Position numbers and translations under genes: made by a program. The notes below the pieces were generated by a model that saw nothing but the letters and a program-made list of their open reading frames with translations, ran no database searches and had not been told where the DNA came from. From NCBI RefSeq assembly GCF_027497215.1, contig NZ_CP114904.1, positions 3,618,001-3,682,000 of the forward strand: 64,000 nt of DNA, written 5' to 3'. This DNA comes from Micromonospora sp. WMMD812 (GTDB lineage: Bacteria; Actinomycetota; Actinomycetes; Mycobacteriales; Micromonosporaceae). This document shows, piece after piece, positions 22,408 through 32,043 of the stretch (the first letter of the stretch is position 1; every line of letters begins with the position of its first letter).

Positions 22408-23301
22408 TCAGGCACGCTGCGGCGTGGAGGCCGCCTCGGTGTCGGCGTCGGTCCGGCCGGCCTCGGGCGCGGCCTTCGTGGGGGTGGGCGCCGCGGCGCG
22501 GCGGGCGGGAAGCAGGAAGAGCACGAGGACCGGCACGGCGTACGCCACCCAGGCGATCGTCTCGAGCACCGTCGGCGCGGCGGTGATGTTGAACATCCCG
22601 GTCAGCAGCGCCGCGTACCAGGTGCTGGGGTCGAGCACGCTGGTGATGTCGAAGGCCAGGTCGTTCAGACCGGGCAGGACGCCGGCCTCCTGGAAGTCGT
22701 GCACGCCGTACTTGAGGATGCCGGCGGCGACCAGGATCAGCAGCGCGCCGGTCCAGGTGAAGAAGCGGGTCAAGTTGATCCGGAGGGCGCTCGCGTAGAG
22801 CAGCACGCCGATCACCACGGCGGTGACGATGCCGCCGATCAGCGCGAGCAGCGGGCCGGTGTCGCCCGCCGCGCCCTGGGCGGCCGAGTAGAAGATGAGC
22901 GCGGTCTCCAGCCCTTCGCGGATCACCGCCAGGAAGGCCATCCCGGCCACGGCGAGGGACCCGACCGCCAGCGCCTCGCTGAGCTTGCCGCGCAGCTCGC
23001 CGGCGATGGTCCGGGCCGCCCGCCGCATCCAGAAGATCATCCAGGTGACGAAGACCACCGCCGCGACGGAGGTCACCGCCTCGAACAGTTCGCGATCCTC
23101 CGAACGGGCCAGCAGCGTGGTGGAGGTGTACTCGATCAGCCAGCCGAAGAGCACCGACAGCGCCACCGCCAAGCCGACGCCGGCCCAGACCTGGGGCAGC
23201 CGGTCCCGGCGCTGCGACTTGACCAGGAAGGCGACGAGGATGCTGACCACGAGAGTCGCTTCCAGACCCTCGCGCAGGCCGATCAGGTAGGTGGCGAACA
23301 T
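22408..23301 (-). CDS. efeU: FTR1-family iron permease EfeU
   Basis: This 297-residue inner-membrane permease has seven predicted helices and two REGLE motifs (GLREGLEATLVV near residue 8, VIREGLETALIF near 146), which are the iron-coordinating signature of the FTR1/OFeT family. It imports ferric/ferrous iron with EfeO and EfeB. The C-terminal ~30 residues are a polar Ala/Thr-rich tail. It is first in the operon and is preceded by a candidate iron-repressor box at 23316-23350. Confidence 0.95.
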   Translation of the reverse strand: MFATYLIGLREGLEATLVVSILVAFLVKSQRRDRLPQVWAGVGLAVALSVLFGWLIEYTSTTLLARSEDRELFEAVTSVAAVVFVTWMIFWMRRAARTIAGELRGKLSEALAVGSLAVAGMAFLAVIREGLETALIFYSAAQGAAGDTGPLLALIGGIVTAVVIGVLLYASALRINLTRFFTWTGALLILVAAGILKYGVHDFQEAGVLPGLNDLAFDITSVLDPSTWYAALLTGMFNITAAPTVLETIAWVAYAVPVLVLFLLPARRAAAPTPTKAAPEAGRTDADTEAASTPQRA

Positions 23302-23315
23302 CCGAGCTCCGGGTG

Positions 23316-23350
23316 GTTAGGCACGCCTCAGCTTAGTTAGGGCAGCCATA
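23316..23350 (-). promoter_or_regulatory. Candidate DtxR/IdeR-type iron box upstream of efeU
   Basis: Fifteen bases upstream of efeU lies TTAGGCACGCCTCA, a near-palindrome of the TTAGG/CCTAA kind bound by DtxR/IdeR/DmdR iron repressors, followed by a second degenerate TTAGTTAGGGCAGCC. Matches to the 19-bp consensus are partial, so this is inference from position and half-sites. The 244-base interval up to 23546 contains nothing else I recognise. Confidence 0.4.
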
Positions 23351-23545
23351 CCTTCCTCCTGATGGGAGGCCCCGTCAAGTTGTTCAGGGCAACAGCACAC
23401 CGTCGCGTTCCCGCACGTCGCCCAGCCGACGGGGCGCGGCGCGGAGGGGCGGCGGACGGCCCGGGCGCACGCCCCAGATGGCGGACCGTGGCCGGCGGAC
23501 GGCTGTGGCAGGATCCGGCACGTCCCTACCGCAGACAGGACGACG

Positions 23546-23992
23546 GTGCCCGACGATCTGCTCACCCCCACCATCGCGCCCGCCGACTATCAGCTGAAAC
23601 GAAAGCCGTGGCGTCCACAGTCGCTGCTGGTGCCGGCGATCCTCGGCGGCCCGACCGCGGTCACCGTCCTCGCGCTGCTCAACGCCGGCCGGCTCGGCCT
23701 GTCCCGGCGGGCCACCCTGACCGTGCTCGGCGCCGGCCTCGCCGCGCTGGCCGCCCGGGTGGCGGTCACCGCGACCCTGCTGCCCGAGGCCACCTTCGGG
23801 CCGGCCCGGCTGATCGGGTCGCTCGCCGGGGCGCTGGCCTGGGTGGCCGTCTCGGTCACCCAGAAGACGCGCTACCGGGCGTACGAGTGGCGCGGCGGCG
23901 AGCCGGCCGCACTGCTGCTGCCCGGCCTCGCCGCGATCCTGCTGCTCGGCCTCGTCGACGGCCTGCTGATCCGCCTGGTCGTGCGCGGGTGA
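23546..23992 (+). CDS. Small four-helix membrane protein of unknown function
   Basis: The 148-residue protein has about four hydrophobic helices (QSLLVPAILGGPTAVTVLALL, ATLTVLGAGLAALAARVAV, LIGSLAGALAWVAV, ALLLPGLAAILLLGLV) and a short polar N-terminus (APADYQLKRKPWRPQ). I do not recognise a named family. The stop overlaps the following TPR gene by 4 bases, and a third small membrane gene follows with another 4-base overlap, so the three form one operon facing away from efeUOB. Confidence 0.7.
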   Translation: MPDDLLTPTIAPADYQLKRKPWRPQSLLVPAILGGPTAVTVLALLNAGRLGLSRRATLTVLGAGLAALAARVAVTATLLPEATFGPARLIGSLAGALAWVAVSVTQKTRYRAYEWRGGEPAALLLPGLAAILLLGLVDGLLIRLVVRG

Positions 23993-24861
23993 GCGGGGCG
24001 GATGTGGCACTCGCCCGGGCCGCGCACCTGCTCGAGGTGAACCGGGCCGAGGCGGCCCTGGACGAACTCGCCCGGCTGCCGGCCGACGTGGCCCTCGGCG
24101 TGACCGCCTTCCGGCTGCGGGCCGCCGCGCTCACCGGCCTGGACCGCTGGGACGAGGTGGCGACCGCCGCGCGGCAGGGGTTGGCCGAGGCCGGGCCGGA
24201 CGCGGAACTGTCTGCCCGGCTCGCCCTCGCGCTGCGCCGCCACGGCGAGTACGCGCCGGCGGAGCGGGTGCTGATCGAGGCGCTGGCCGTCGAGCCGACG
24301 AACCCGGGGCTGCTCTGCCAGTACGCCGACCTCTGCACGGCGGTGGGCCAGACCGACAAGGCGGCACGGCTCGTCGCGCGGGCCGCCGCGCTGGCCCCGC
24401 GGTCACCGGCCGTCTTCGCGTCCCGCTTCCAGGTCGCGTACGTCCAGGGCCGGCACCGGGCCGCGGAGCGCATCGCCCGGGACTTCCTCGGCGCCTGGCC
24501 GGACGACCCGGCGGCGCTCGCGATGCACGGCCTGGCCGCCGCCCAGCGCGGCCGGATGGGGGCGGCGTACCGCTCCTTCGGGCAGGCCGTGTCGCACTCC
24601 CCTGATGACGTCGGAGCGGCTGACGCGGCCTGGGAGGCGCGACTGCACGTCCACCCGCTGCTGCTGCCGCTGCGACCGCTGCGCCGATGGGGCATGCTAC
24701 GCACCTGGCTGGTGGCGGTGGCCATGATGGCGCTGCCCGCCCTGGCCGGGCTGGACCTGCTCGCCGGGCTGCTCGGGCTGCTCTGGATCACCTACTGCGC
24801 GTACGCGTTGATCGCCCCGGCCCTGGTCCGGCGGCTCGTTCAAGGGCGGTGGCGGCCGTGA
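23989..24861 (+). CDS. TPR-repeat protein with C-terminal membrane hairpin
   Basis: The 290-residue protein consists of tetratricopeptide-like helical pairs over about residues 1-215 (for example AERVLIEALAVEPTNPGLLCQYADLC, split; DKAARLVARAAALAPRSP; AERIARDFLGAWPDDPAALAM). Two hydrophobic helices at about 235-280 (WLVAVAMMALPALAGLDLLA, LLWITYCAYALIAPALV) end it. TPR arrays are protein-interaction scaffolds; partners may be the small membrane proteins encoded on either side. The GTG start overlaps the previous stop. Confidence 0.8.
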   Translation: MSGADVALARAAHLLEVNRAEAALDELARLPADVALGVTAFRLRAAALTGLDRWDEVATAARQGLAEAGPDAELSARLALALRRHGEYAPAERVLIEALAVEPTNPGLLCQYADLCTAVGQTDKAARLVARAAALAPRSPAVFASRFQVAYVQGRHRAAERIARDFLGAWPDDPAALAMHGLAAAQRGRMGAAYRSFGQAVSHSPDDVGAADAAWEARLHVHPLLLPLRPLRRWGMLRTWLVAVAMMALPALAGLDLLAGLLGLLWITYCAYALIAPALVRRLVQGRWRP

Positions 24862-25019
24862 GAGGTTTCGGGCCCTGGCTGGCGGTGCTGGCCGTGGTTG
24901 TCCTGTTGAGCGCGCTGCGCCTGCGGGCGCTGGCGACGGCGGTGTCGCTCGCCTGGCTCGCCTGGTGCGTCTGGACCTGGATCCGCCCCAACCGCCGCCG
25001 CGACCACCCTCCCCGCTGA
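24858..25019 (+). CDS. Very small membrane protein (53 aa)
   Basis: The GTG lies inside the stop of the TPR gene (GTGA). The product has two hydrophobic stretches, PWLAVLAVVVLLSAL and ATAVSLAWLAWCVWTWI, and a basic tail PNRRRDHPPR. I cannot assign a family. Tight coupling and a clean terminator just downstream support it as a real short gene. Confidence 0.6.
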   Translation: MRGFGPWLAVLAVVVLLSALRLRALATAVSLAWLAWCVWTWIRPNRRRDHPPR

Positions 25020-25024
25020 CGACA

Positions 25025-25055
25025 CCGGGCCGGCCGCGGTGTGCGGCCGGCCCGG
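25025..25055. terminator. Convergent 13-bp hairpin between small membrane gene and ahcY
   Basis: CCGGGCCGGCCGC, loop ggtgt, and the exact complement. It fills the 49-base gap between genes ending at 25019 (+) and 25069 (-). Confidence 0.85.
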
Positions 25056-25068
25056 GTCGTCGGATGGA

Positions 25069-26565
<1,497 letters not shown>

Positions 26566-26621
26566 GAAAGCTCCTGTCGGACGATGTGCTGCGCGACCCT
26601 CCACCTTACGCGCGCCCGGCG

Positions 26622-26688
26622 GCGGCGCCCGGCCGGCCGTCGATGCGGCGCCTGCCGGCCGTCGACGCGGCGCCAACCGGCCGTCGGG
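26622..26688. repeat. Three-copy 22-23 bp GC-rich tandem repeat in the ahcY leader
   Basis: Three head-to-tail units each begin GCGGCGCC and end CCGGCCGTCG, lying 57-123 bases upstream of ahcY. Apart from this I see no gene or recognisable riboswitch in the 344-base interval 26566-26909; the rest presumably holds the ahcY promoter. Confidence 0.6.
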
Positions 26689-26909
26689 GCGGGGCCCGGA
26701 GGCGGACAGCGCACGGGGCGGTCGACAGTGAACGGACTCTCCGCTCACCACTCGGCCGCCCCGTGCATCCCCCCGGTTTGGTTCCCCGCGCGCTCTCGGA
26801 CCGTCGTCGCGATAACGCTGCGTACCCATAGAGTCACACTGCGCGAGCGGCGCGTCAAGCTATTCCGGGAAAGTCGGACTTGCGCCCTGGCCGTCGGGCC
26901 GCCGCCGGC

Positions 26910-28073
26910 TCACCGCAGGCCGCTGGAGGCGACGTACGCCTCACCCGACCCGCCGATTCGCACCGACCCGGCGGCCGCACCGCCCACGGCCGCCTGACCG
27001 GAACCGAGGGTCAGCGCGCCGGTGCCGTCGTCCACGGTGACCGAGCCGCTCACGCAGAGCACCACCCGGGGCCCGGTCACCGGGAGGTCCACCGCCGGCA
27101 CGTCGCCGCCCACGGTGACCCGGTACAGCGCGAAGTCCTCCACCGGCACCGGCCAGGAGTCCACCCCGGGACCCACCGGGCGGGCCGCGCACACCGGCTC
27201 GTCCAGCACCTCGAAGCGCAGCACCCGCAGCAACTCGTCGACGTCCACCCGCTTCGGCGTCAGACCGCCCCGCAGCACGTTGTCGCTCGCCGCCATGATC
27301 TCCACGCCACAGCCCCGCAGGTAGGCGTGCAGGTTGCCCGCGGGCATCCAGATCGCCTCACCGGGCGCCAGCCGCACGTGGTGCAGCAGCAGCGCGACCA
27401 GCACGCCCGGGTCGGCCGGATAGTCGGCCGCCAGGGCGCGGGCGAGGGCGGCGTCCGGCCCGTCGACCGGGGCCGCCACCACCGCGGCCACCAGCCCGGC
27501 CCGATCGTCCCCCGGCCAGGTCAGCAGCGTGCGTACGGCGCTGCGCAGACCCGGAACCCCGCTCCGCAACGCGGCGACGACCGGCTCCAACGCCGGTACG
27601 CCGAACGCGGCGATCGCGGCCGCCGACTCCATCGGGTCACGGAATCCGCAGAGCGCTTCGAACGGCGACAGCGCGACCAGCAACTCCGGCTTGTGGTAGG
27701 GGTCGACGTAGTTGCGCTGCCCCTCCGGACGCGCCAGGTCCGCGGCGTGCCCCGCCCGGGCCTGCTTCGCGTCCGGGTGGGCCTGCAGGCTCAGCGCCGC
27801 GTCGGCGGCGAGCACCTTGAGCAGGAACGGGAGCCGGGTGCCGAACCGGTTGACCACCGGCGTGCTGAGCCAGTGCTCGGGGTCGGCGGCCAGCACGTCG
27901 GCCAGGCTCACCCGCGTACCGTCGCGCTCGACCGCCGCCGGCGCCCCCGGATGCGCGCCGAGCCACAGCTCGGCCTCCGGGCCGTCGCTCGGCACCGGGC
28001 GCCCCTGCAGCGTCGCGATCGCCGAGCGGGACCCCCAGGCGTAGTCCCGAATCGGCCCGTACAGCAGTTCCAC
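26910..28073 (-). CDS. manA: Mannose-6-phosphate isomerase, class I
   Basis: The zinc enzyme interconverts fructose-6-P and mannose-6-P, feeding GDP-mannose for cell-envelope mannoconjugates. The 387 residues contain the metal ligands in LQAHPD, YHKPEL and GNLHAY, and the type I N-terminus YAWGSRSAIATLQGR. The GTG start is 3 bases after the stop of the cation efflux gene, within a long co-directional set manB, Trm112, SIS, CDF, manA; manA and manB thus frame the sugar-phosphate pathway. Confidence 0.96.
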   Translation of the reverse strand: MELLYGPIRDYAWGSRSAIATLQGRPVPSDGPEAELWLGAHPGAPAAVERDGTRVSLADVLAADPEHWLSTPVVNRFGTRLPFLLKVLAADAALSLQAHPDAKQARAGHAADLARPEGQRNYVDPYHKPELLVALSPFEALCGFRDPMESAAAIAAFGVPALEPVVAALRSGVPGLRSAVRTLLTWPGDDRAGLVAAVVAAPVDGPDAALARALAADYPADPGVLVALLLHHVRLAPGEAIWMPAGNLHAYLRGCGVEIMAASDNVLRGGLTPKRVDVDELLRVLRFEVLDEPVCAARPVGPGVDSWPVPVEDFALYRVTVGGDVPAVDLPVTGPRVVLCVSGSVTVDDGTGALTLGSGQAAVGGAAAGSVRIGGSGEAYVASSGLR

Positions 28074-28076
28074 GTA

Positions 28077-29075
28077 TCAGCTCCCAGGCCGCCCGGACGC
28101 CTCGTCCTCCGGCTCCGCCACGGCGGTGTGTGACGCGGCGCCGGTGCCCGCCTGCTCGGCGGCGGCGCTGTAGATGTCCGGCTCGAGGTAGATGACCCGG
28201 GCGATCGGCACCGCCGAGCGGATCCGCGCCTCGACGACGTTGATGCCGCGCGCCAACTCCTCGGCGCTGTCGCACGGTGCCACGGCGACCTTCGCGGCCA
28301 CCATCAGTTCCTCCGGCCCGAGGTAGAGCGTCTTCATGTGGATGATCCGCTCCACCTCCGGGCCGTCGGTCACGGCCCGTTCGATGGCGGCCAGGTCGTG
28401 CGACTCCGCGCCCTCGCCGAGCAGCAGGCTCTTCGTCTCGATGGCCAGCACGACCGCGATGGTCACCAGCAGGACGCCGATCATCGCGGTGCCCAGGGCG
28501 TCCCACTCACCGTTGCCGGTGGCGAGCGTCATCCCGACGCCGAAGAGGGCGAAGATCAGGCCGAGCAGCGCGCCGAAGTCCTCCAACAGCACCACCGGCA
28601 GCTCCGGGGCCTTGGCCCGCCGGATGAACTTCACCCAGGACTGGTTGCCGCGGACGTGGTTGGACTCCTTGATGGCCGTCCGGAAGGAGAACGACTCCAG
28701 GATGATCGCGATCACCAGCACGGTCACCGGAACCCACTGGTAGTTGTCAATGCCGTGCGGGTCGTGCCACTTGTGGTAAGCCTCGTAGAGCGCGAACAGG
28801 CCACCGACGCTGAACAGCACGATGGAGACGATGAACGCGTAGATGTAGCGCTCCCGGCCGTAGCCGAACGGGTGCTGCGGGGTGGCCTCCCGCTTGGCCC
28901 GCTTGCCACCCAGCAGCAGCAGTCCCTGGTTGCCGGAGTCGGCGACCGAGTGGATCGACTCGGCCAGCATCGACGAGGAGCCCGTCAGCGCGAACGCGAG
29001 GAACTTCGTGACGGCGATGCCGATGTTCGCCAGCAGAGCGGCGACGATCGCCTTGGTCCCGCCTTCGGCGCTCAC
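28077..29075 (-). CDS. Cation diffusion facilitator (zinc/cation efflux) protein
   Basis: The 332-residue protein has six predicted TMs and a C-terminal cytoplasmic domain. The first metal site is in SMLAESIHSVADSGNQ (HxxxD). The HPFGYGRERYIYAF stretch and the SYxWVKFIRRAKAPELPVVL-like region resemble the CDF/ZNT9 (Fief-like) subgroup. It exports divalent cations by proton antiport; the metal cannot be read from sequence alone. It lies between the SIS gene and manA, a placement conserved in related actinomycetes by my recollection. Confidence 0.9.
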   Translation of the reverse strand: MSAEGGTKAIVAALLANIGIAVTKFLAFALTGSSSMLAESIHSVADSGNQGLLLLGGKRAKREATPQHPFGYGRERYIYAFIVSIVLFSVGGLFALYEAYHKWHDPHGIDNYQWVPVTVLVIAIILESFSFRTAIKESNHVRGNQSWVKFIRRAKAPELPVVLLEDFGALLGLIFALFGVGMTLATGNGEWDALGTAMIGVLLVTIAVVLAIETKSLLLGEGAESHDLAAIERAVTDGPEVERIIHMKTLYLGPEELMVAAKVAVAPCDSAEELARGINVVEARIRSAVPIARVIYLEPDIYSAAAEQAGTGAASHTAVAEPEDEASGRPGS

Positions 29076-29142
29076 GCCCCGGCTCCGCTCCGCCGCGGGA
29101 CGCGGCCTCGTCCGAGCGCCGCGCGCCGCCGGCTACGTCCGT

Positions 29143-30339
29143 TCACTGGTTCGACAGCTCCTTCATCTCGGTGATGGCGGGCACCGCCATCGGGTCCAGC
29201 CCGTGGGCCAGTGCGAGGTAGATCGAGGCGAAGTCCGGGACCGCGACCAGCGAGGCCAGCCGCTCCAGCGCCGAGCCGCCCTCGGCGGTCACCACGTCGC
29301 AGCGCACCCCGCGGCGCTCGGCCAGCGTCTGCACGGCGTCGGCGCGACGCTCCTCGACGGCGAGCGGCTCGTCGGCGTCGTCCTCGGGGTTCAGGCCGCC
29401 GTCGCGCAGCAGCACCAACCGCAGCCGCGTCGCGTCGCCCGCGTCCTCGTCGGGGTCGGCGAAGATGTCCCGCTCCCCCTCGACCAGGCCGCCGAAGACG
29501 CCGTCGAGCAGCCCCACCCGGCCCCGCCCGGCCTCACCCAGCGCTCCGGTCACCACCGGGTAGCGGGCGTTGGCCGAGAGGGTGTCGCCGAAACGGCGGG
29601 CCGCGACGGTGGCCAGCGGGGACGAGCCCCAGACGATCGGGATCGAGCCGGCCAGCCCCAGGGCCAACGACTTTGCCGGGTTGACGAACGACTCCGCGGT
29701 CGGCCGGCTCCGGTCGGCGTCCGCGTCGAGCCGCGCCGCGGTCTCGGCGAGGTCCGCCTCGTTCACCTTCACCAGCCCGAGCGAACGGGCGGCGAGCAGC
29801 ACCGGCACGGTGAGCGCCCAGAGACTGGCTCGGGCCGGGGCGCGGCGGGGCACCGGGATGAACGGCGCCCGGGCCCGCTCGGCGACGGACTGGAGCTGCG
29901 AGTCGGGCGCGCCGACCGCGACCAGCCGGGCGCCGCGGCGGTGCGCCGCCTCGGCGGCGCCCAACGCCTCCGGACTGCGACCGGAGGCGCTCACCGCGAT
30001 GACCACGTCGGCGGCGCCCACCCAGCCCGGTACACCGGCGCTGCGGTGGGCGATCACCGGCACCGGGCAGCGCGGGCCGGCGACCGTGGCGAGCACGTCA
30101 CCGGTGCGGCCGGCGGTGCCGATGCCGGCGATCACCACGGCCCGCGGCCGGCCGTCGTCGGCGAGCGCGGACAGGTTCGCCTCGGCGGCCAGCGCGGCCG
30201 ACTCGCGCACCTGCGCCCCCGCGGAGGCGGTGTGCCGCAGCATGCCGCCCGGGTCGCGCTCGGCGAGCGCGTCCGGGTCGTCGAGCAGGGCCTCGTCGGC
30301 GTTCCGGTAACCGCTGACCCCGGCCGTACCGTCGATCAC
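29143..30339 (-). CDS. SIS-domain protein, phosphoglucose/phosphomannose isomerase-like
   Basis: The 398 residues carry two SIS folds. The first has VVIAGIGTAGRTGDVLA and VVIAVSASGRSPEALGAAEAA, the sugar-phosphate binding serines. The second has IPIVWGSSPLATVAARRFGDTLSANARYP, similar to bifunctional PGI/PMI C-terminal halves. It corresponds to the gene next to manB in mycobacteria (Rv3256c, by recollection). The GTG start overlaps the Trm112 stop by 4 bases. The exact substrate is uncertain. Confidence 0.85.
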   Translation of the reverse strand: MIDGTAGVSGYRNADEALLDDPDALAERDPGGMLRHTASAGAQVRESAALAAEANLSALADDGRPRAVVIAGIGTAGRTGDVLATVAGPRCPVPVIAHRSAGVPGWVGAADVVIAVSASGRSPEALGAAEAAHRRGARLVAVGAPDSQLQSVAERARAPFIPVPRRAPARASLWALTVPVLLAARSLGLVKVNEADLAETAARLDADADRSRPTAESFVNPAKSLALGLAGSIPIVWGSSPLATVAARRFGDTLSANARYPVVTGALGEAGRGRVGLLDGVFGGLVEGERDIFADPDEDAGDATRLRLVLLRDGGLNPEDDADEPLAVEERRADAVQTLAERRGVRCDVVTAEGGSALERLASLVAVPDFASIYLALAHGLDPMAVPAITEMKELSNQ

Positions 30340-30521
30340 GGCTGCTGCCCCGGGCCGCCGCGCGCCTCGTCCAGCAGCAGCACCGGCACGTCGTCGCGGA
30401 CCTCGAAGATCCGGCCGCACTCGGTGCAGGTCAGCGTCTGCGCCTGCGCGTCGTAGTCGAGCGGTGCGTGGTGCGTGTCCGGACAGGCCAGTATCTCGAG
30501 CAACTGCGGGTCCAGGGCCAC
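30336..30521 (-). CDS. Trm112-like zinc-ribbon protein
   Basis: This 61-residue protein (MALDPQLLEILACPDTHHAPL ... LTCTECGRIFEVRDDVPVLL) has the Trm112/UPF0434 fold: ILACP, then CxxC (CTEC), and the VRDDVPVLL end. Trm112 relatives activate methyltransferases in eukaryotes and archaea. In actinobacteria the gene sits between manB and the SIS gene, as here, and its partner is unknown. The first metal position shows only one Cys (ACPD). Confidence 0.9.
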   Translation of the reverse strand: MALDPQLLEILACPDTHHAPLDYDAQAQTLTCTECGRIFEVRDDVPVLLLDEARGGPGQQP

Positions 30522-30582
30522 GGCGCGGCTCCTTCCACGTGTGCGGCGTCAGCCGCCGGCGGTGCCGGCGGCGCAGGCGATC

Positions 30583-31968
30583 TTATCGGCGAACGCGGTC
30601 GAGCACCTCGTCGCGAAGCGCGATCATCCGCGCGCGGGTGGGCGCCTCGACGTTGAGCCGCAGCAGCGGCTCGGTGTTGGACGCGCGCAGGTTGAACCAG
30701 GCGCCGTCCGAGAAGAGCAGGGTGAGCCCGTCCAGCTCGTCCACCTCGGCGTCCGGATACGCGGCCCGCACCTCGCGCATCGTCGCGCCCTGGTCGGCCA
30801 CCGTCGAATTGATCTCGCCGGAGGCGACGTAGCGCTCGTACTCGGCCGCCAGCACCGACAGCGGCTGCGACTGCTCACCGAGCGCGGCCAGTGTGTGCAT
30901 CGCCGCCAGCATGCCGGTGTCGGCGAACCAGAAGTCACGGAAGTAGTAGTGCGCGGAGTGCTCGCCGCCGAAGATGGCGTTGGTACGGGCCATCTCCGCC
31001 TTGATGAAGGAGTGCCCCACCCGCGCCACCATCGGCTCCCCGCCGTGCTCCCGGATGATCTCCGGAACGGCGTGGGAGGTGATGATGCCGTGGATGACCG
31101 TCGAACCGGGATGCTTGGCCAACTCGCGGGCGGCGACCAGCGCGGTGATCGCCGAAGGCGAGACCGGCTCGCCCCGCTCGTCCACCACGAAGCAGCGGTC
31201 GGCGTCGCCGTCGAAGGCCAGCCCGATCTCGGCGCCGTGCGCGACCACCGCCCGCTGAAGGTCGACCAGGTTGGCCGGGTCCAGCGGGTTGGCCTCGTGG
31301 TTGGGGAAGCTGCCGTCCAGTTCGAAGTAGAGCGGCACGATCTCCAGCGGCAGCGGCGACAGCGTGGCGTCACCCAGCACCGTCGGCACCGTGTAGCCGG
31401 CCATCCCGTTGCCGGCGTCGACCACCACCCGAAGCGGACGGATGTCCGCGAGGTCGACCAGCTTGCGCAGGTACGCCGCGTAGTCCGCCAGCATCTCCCG
31501 CTGCTCGACGGGCCGGCTCGGCGCGCCGGCCGGATGCGACTCGCCCTTGTCCAGCAGCGCCTGAGCCCGGTCGCGGATCTCGGCGAGCCCGCTGTCCTGC
31601 CCGATCGGCCGGGCCCCCGCCCGGCACATCTTGATGCCGTTGTACTGCGCCGGGTTGTGACTCGCGGTGAACATCGCCCCGGGCAGGTCGAGCGAACCGG
31701 AGGCGAAGTAGAGCATGTCGGTGGAGGCGAGCCCGATCTCGATGACCGAGCGCCCCTCGGCGCGGACACCGGCGGCGAACGCGGCGGCCAGCCCCGGCGA
31801 GGTGGGCCGCATGTCATAGCCGATGACCACGGCGTCGCCCGGCTCGTCGGTGGCGTTCAGCAGCTGGGTGAACGCGGCGCCGAGGGCCTCGGCCGCCCGC
31901 TCGTCCCACTGGTCCGGCACCGTCCCTCGGACGTCGTACGCCTTCACGATCTGGGACAGATCAGACAC
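30583..31968 (-). CDS. manB: Phosphomannomutase/phosphoglucomutase
   Basis: The enzyme converts mannose-6-P to mannose-1-P (and possibly the glucose esters). The 461-residue alpha-D-phosphohexomutase has the phosphoserine loop TASHNPAQYNG, the metal loop DGDADRCF, the sugar-recognition GGEHSAHYYF and the C-terminal phosphate-binding RASNTEPLLRLNVE. GTG 31968 is chosen because AGGAG lies eight bases upstream and homologues start with DLSQIVKAYDVRG. It is first in the manB-to-manA operon. Confidence 0.97.
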   Translation of the reverse strand: MSDLSQIVKAYDVRGTVPDQWDERAAEALGAAFTQLLNATDEPGDAVVIGYDMRPTSPGLAAAFAAGVRAEGRSVIEIGLASTDMLYFASGSLDLPGAMFTASHNPAQYNGIKMCRAGARPIGQDSGLAEIRDRAQALLDKGESHPAGAPSRPVEQREMLADYAAYLRKLVDLADIRPLRVVVDAGNGMAGYTVPTVLGDATLSPLPLEIVPLYFELDGSFPNHEANPLDPANLVDLQRAVVAHGAEIGLAFDGDADRCFVVDERGEPVSPSAITALVAARELAKHPGSTVIHGIITSHAVPEIIREHGGEPMVARVGHSFIKAEMARTNAIFGGEHSAHYYFRDFWFADTGMLAAMHTLAALGEQSQPLSVLAAEYERYVASGEINSTVADQGATMREVRAAYPDAEVDELDGLTLLFSDGAWFNLRASNTEPLLRLNVEAPTRARMIALRDEVLDRVRR

Positions 31969-32043
31969 CGATTCCACTCCTTGGCTGCAGGTCGTCACGC
32001 ACCCTGAGCGTATCGGAGGGTTCCGGTCCCGCCTGCCCCAGCC

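Noticed and set aside
26566..26909. SAM- or SAH-responsive riboswitch upstream of ahcY
   Set aside because: I could not find the conserved core of either class; only GC-rich tandem repeats are visible.
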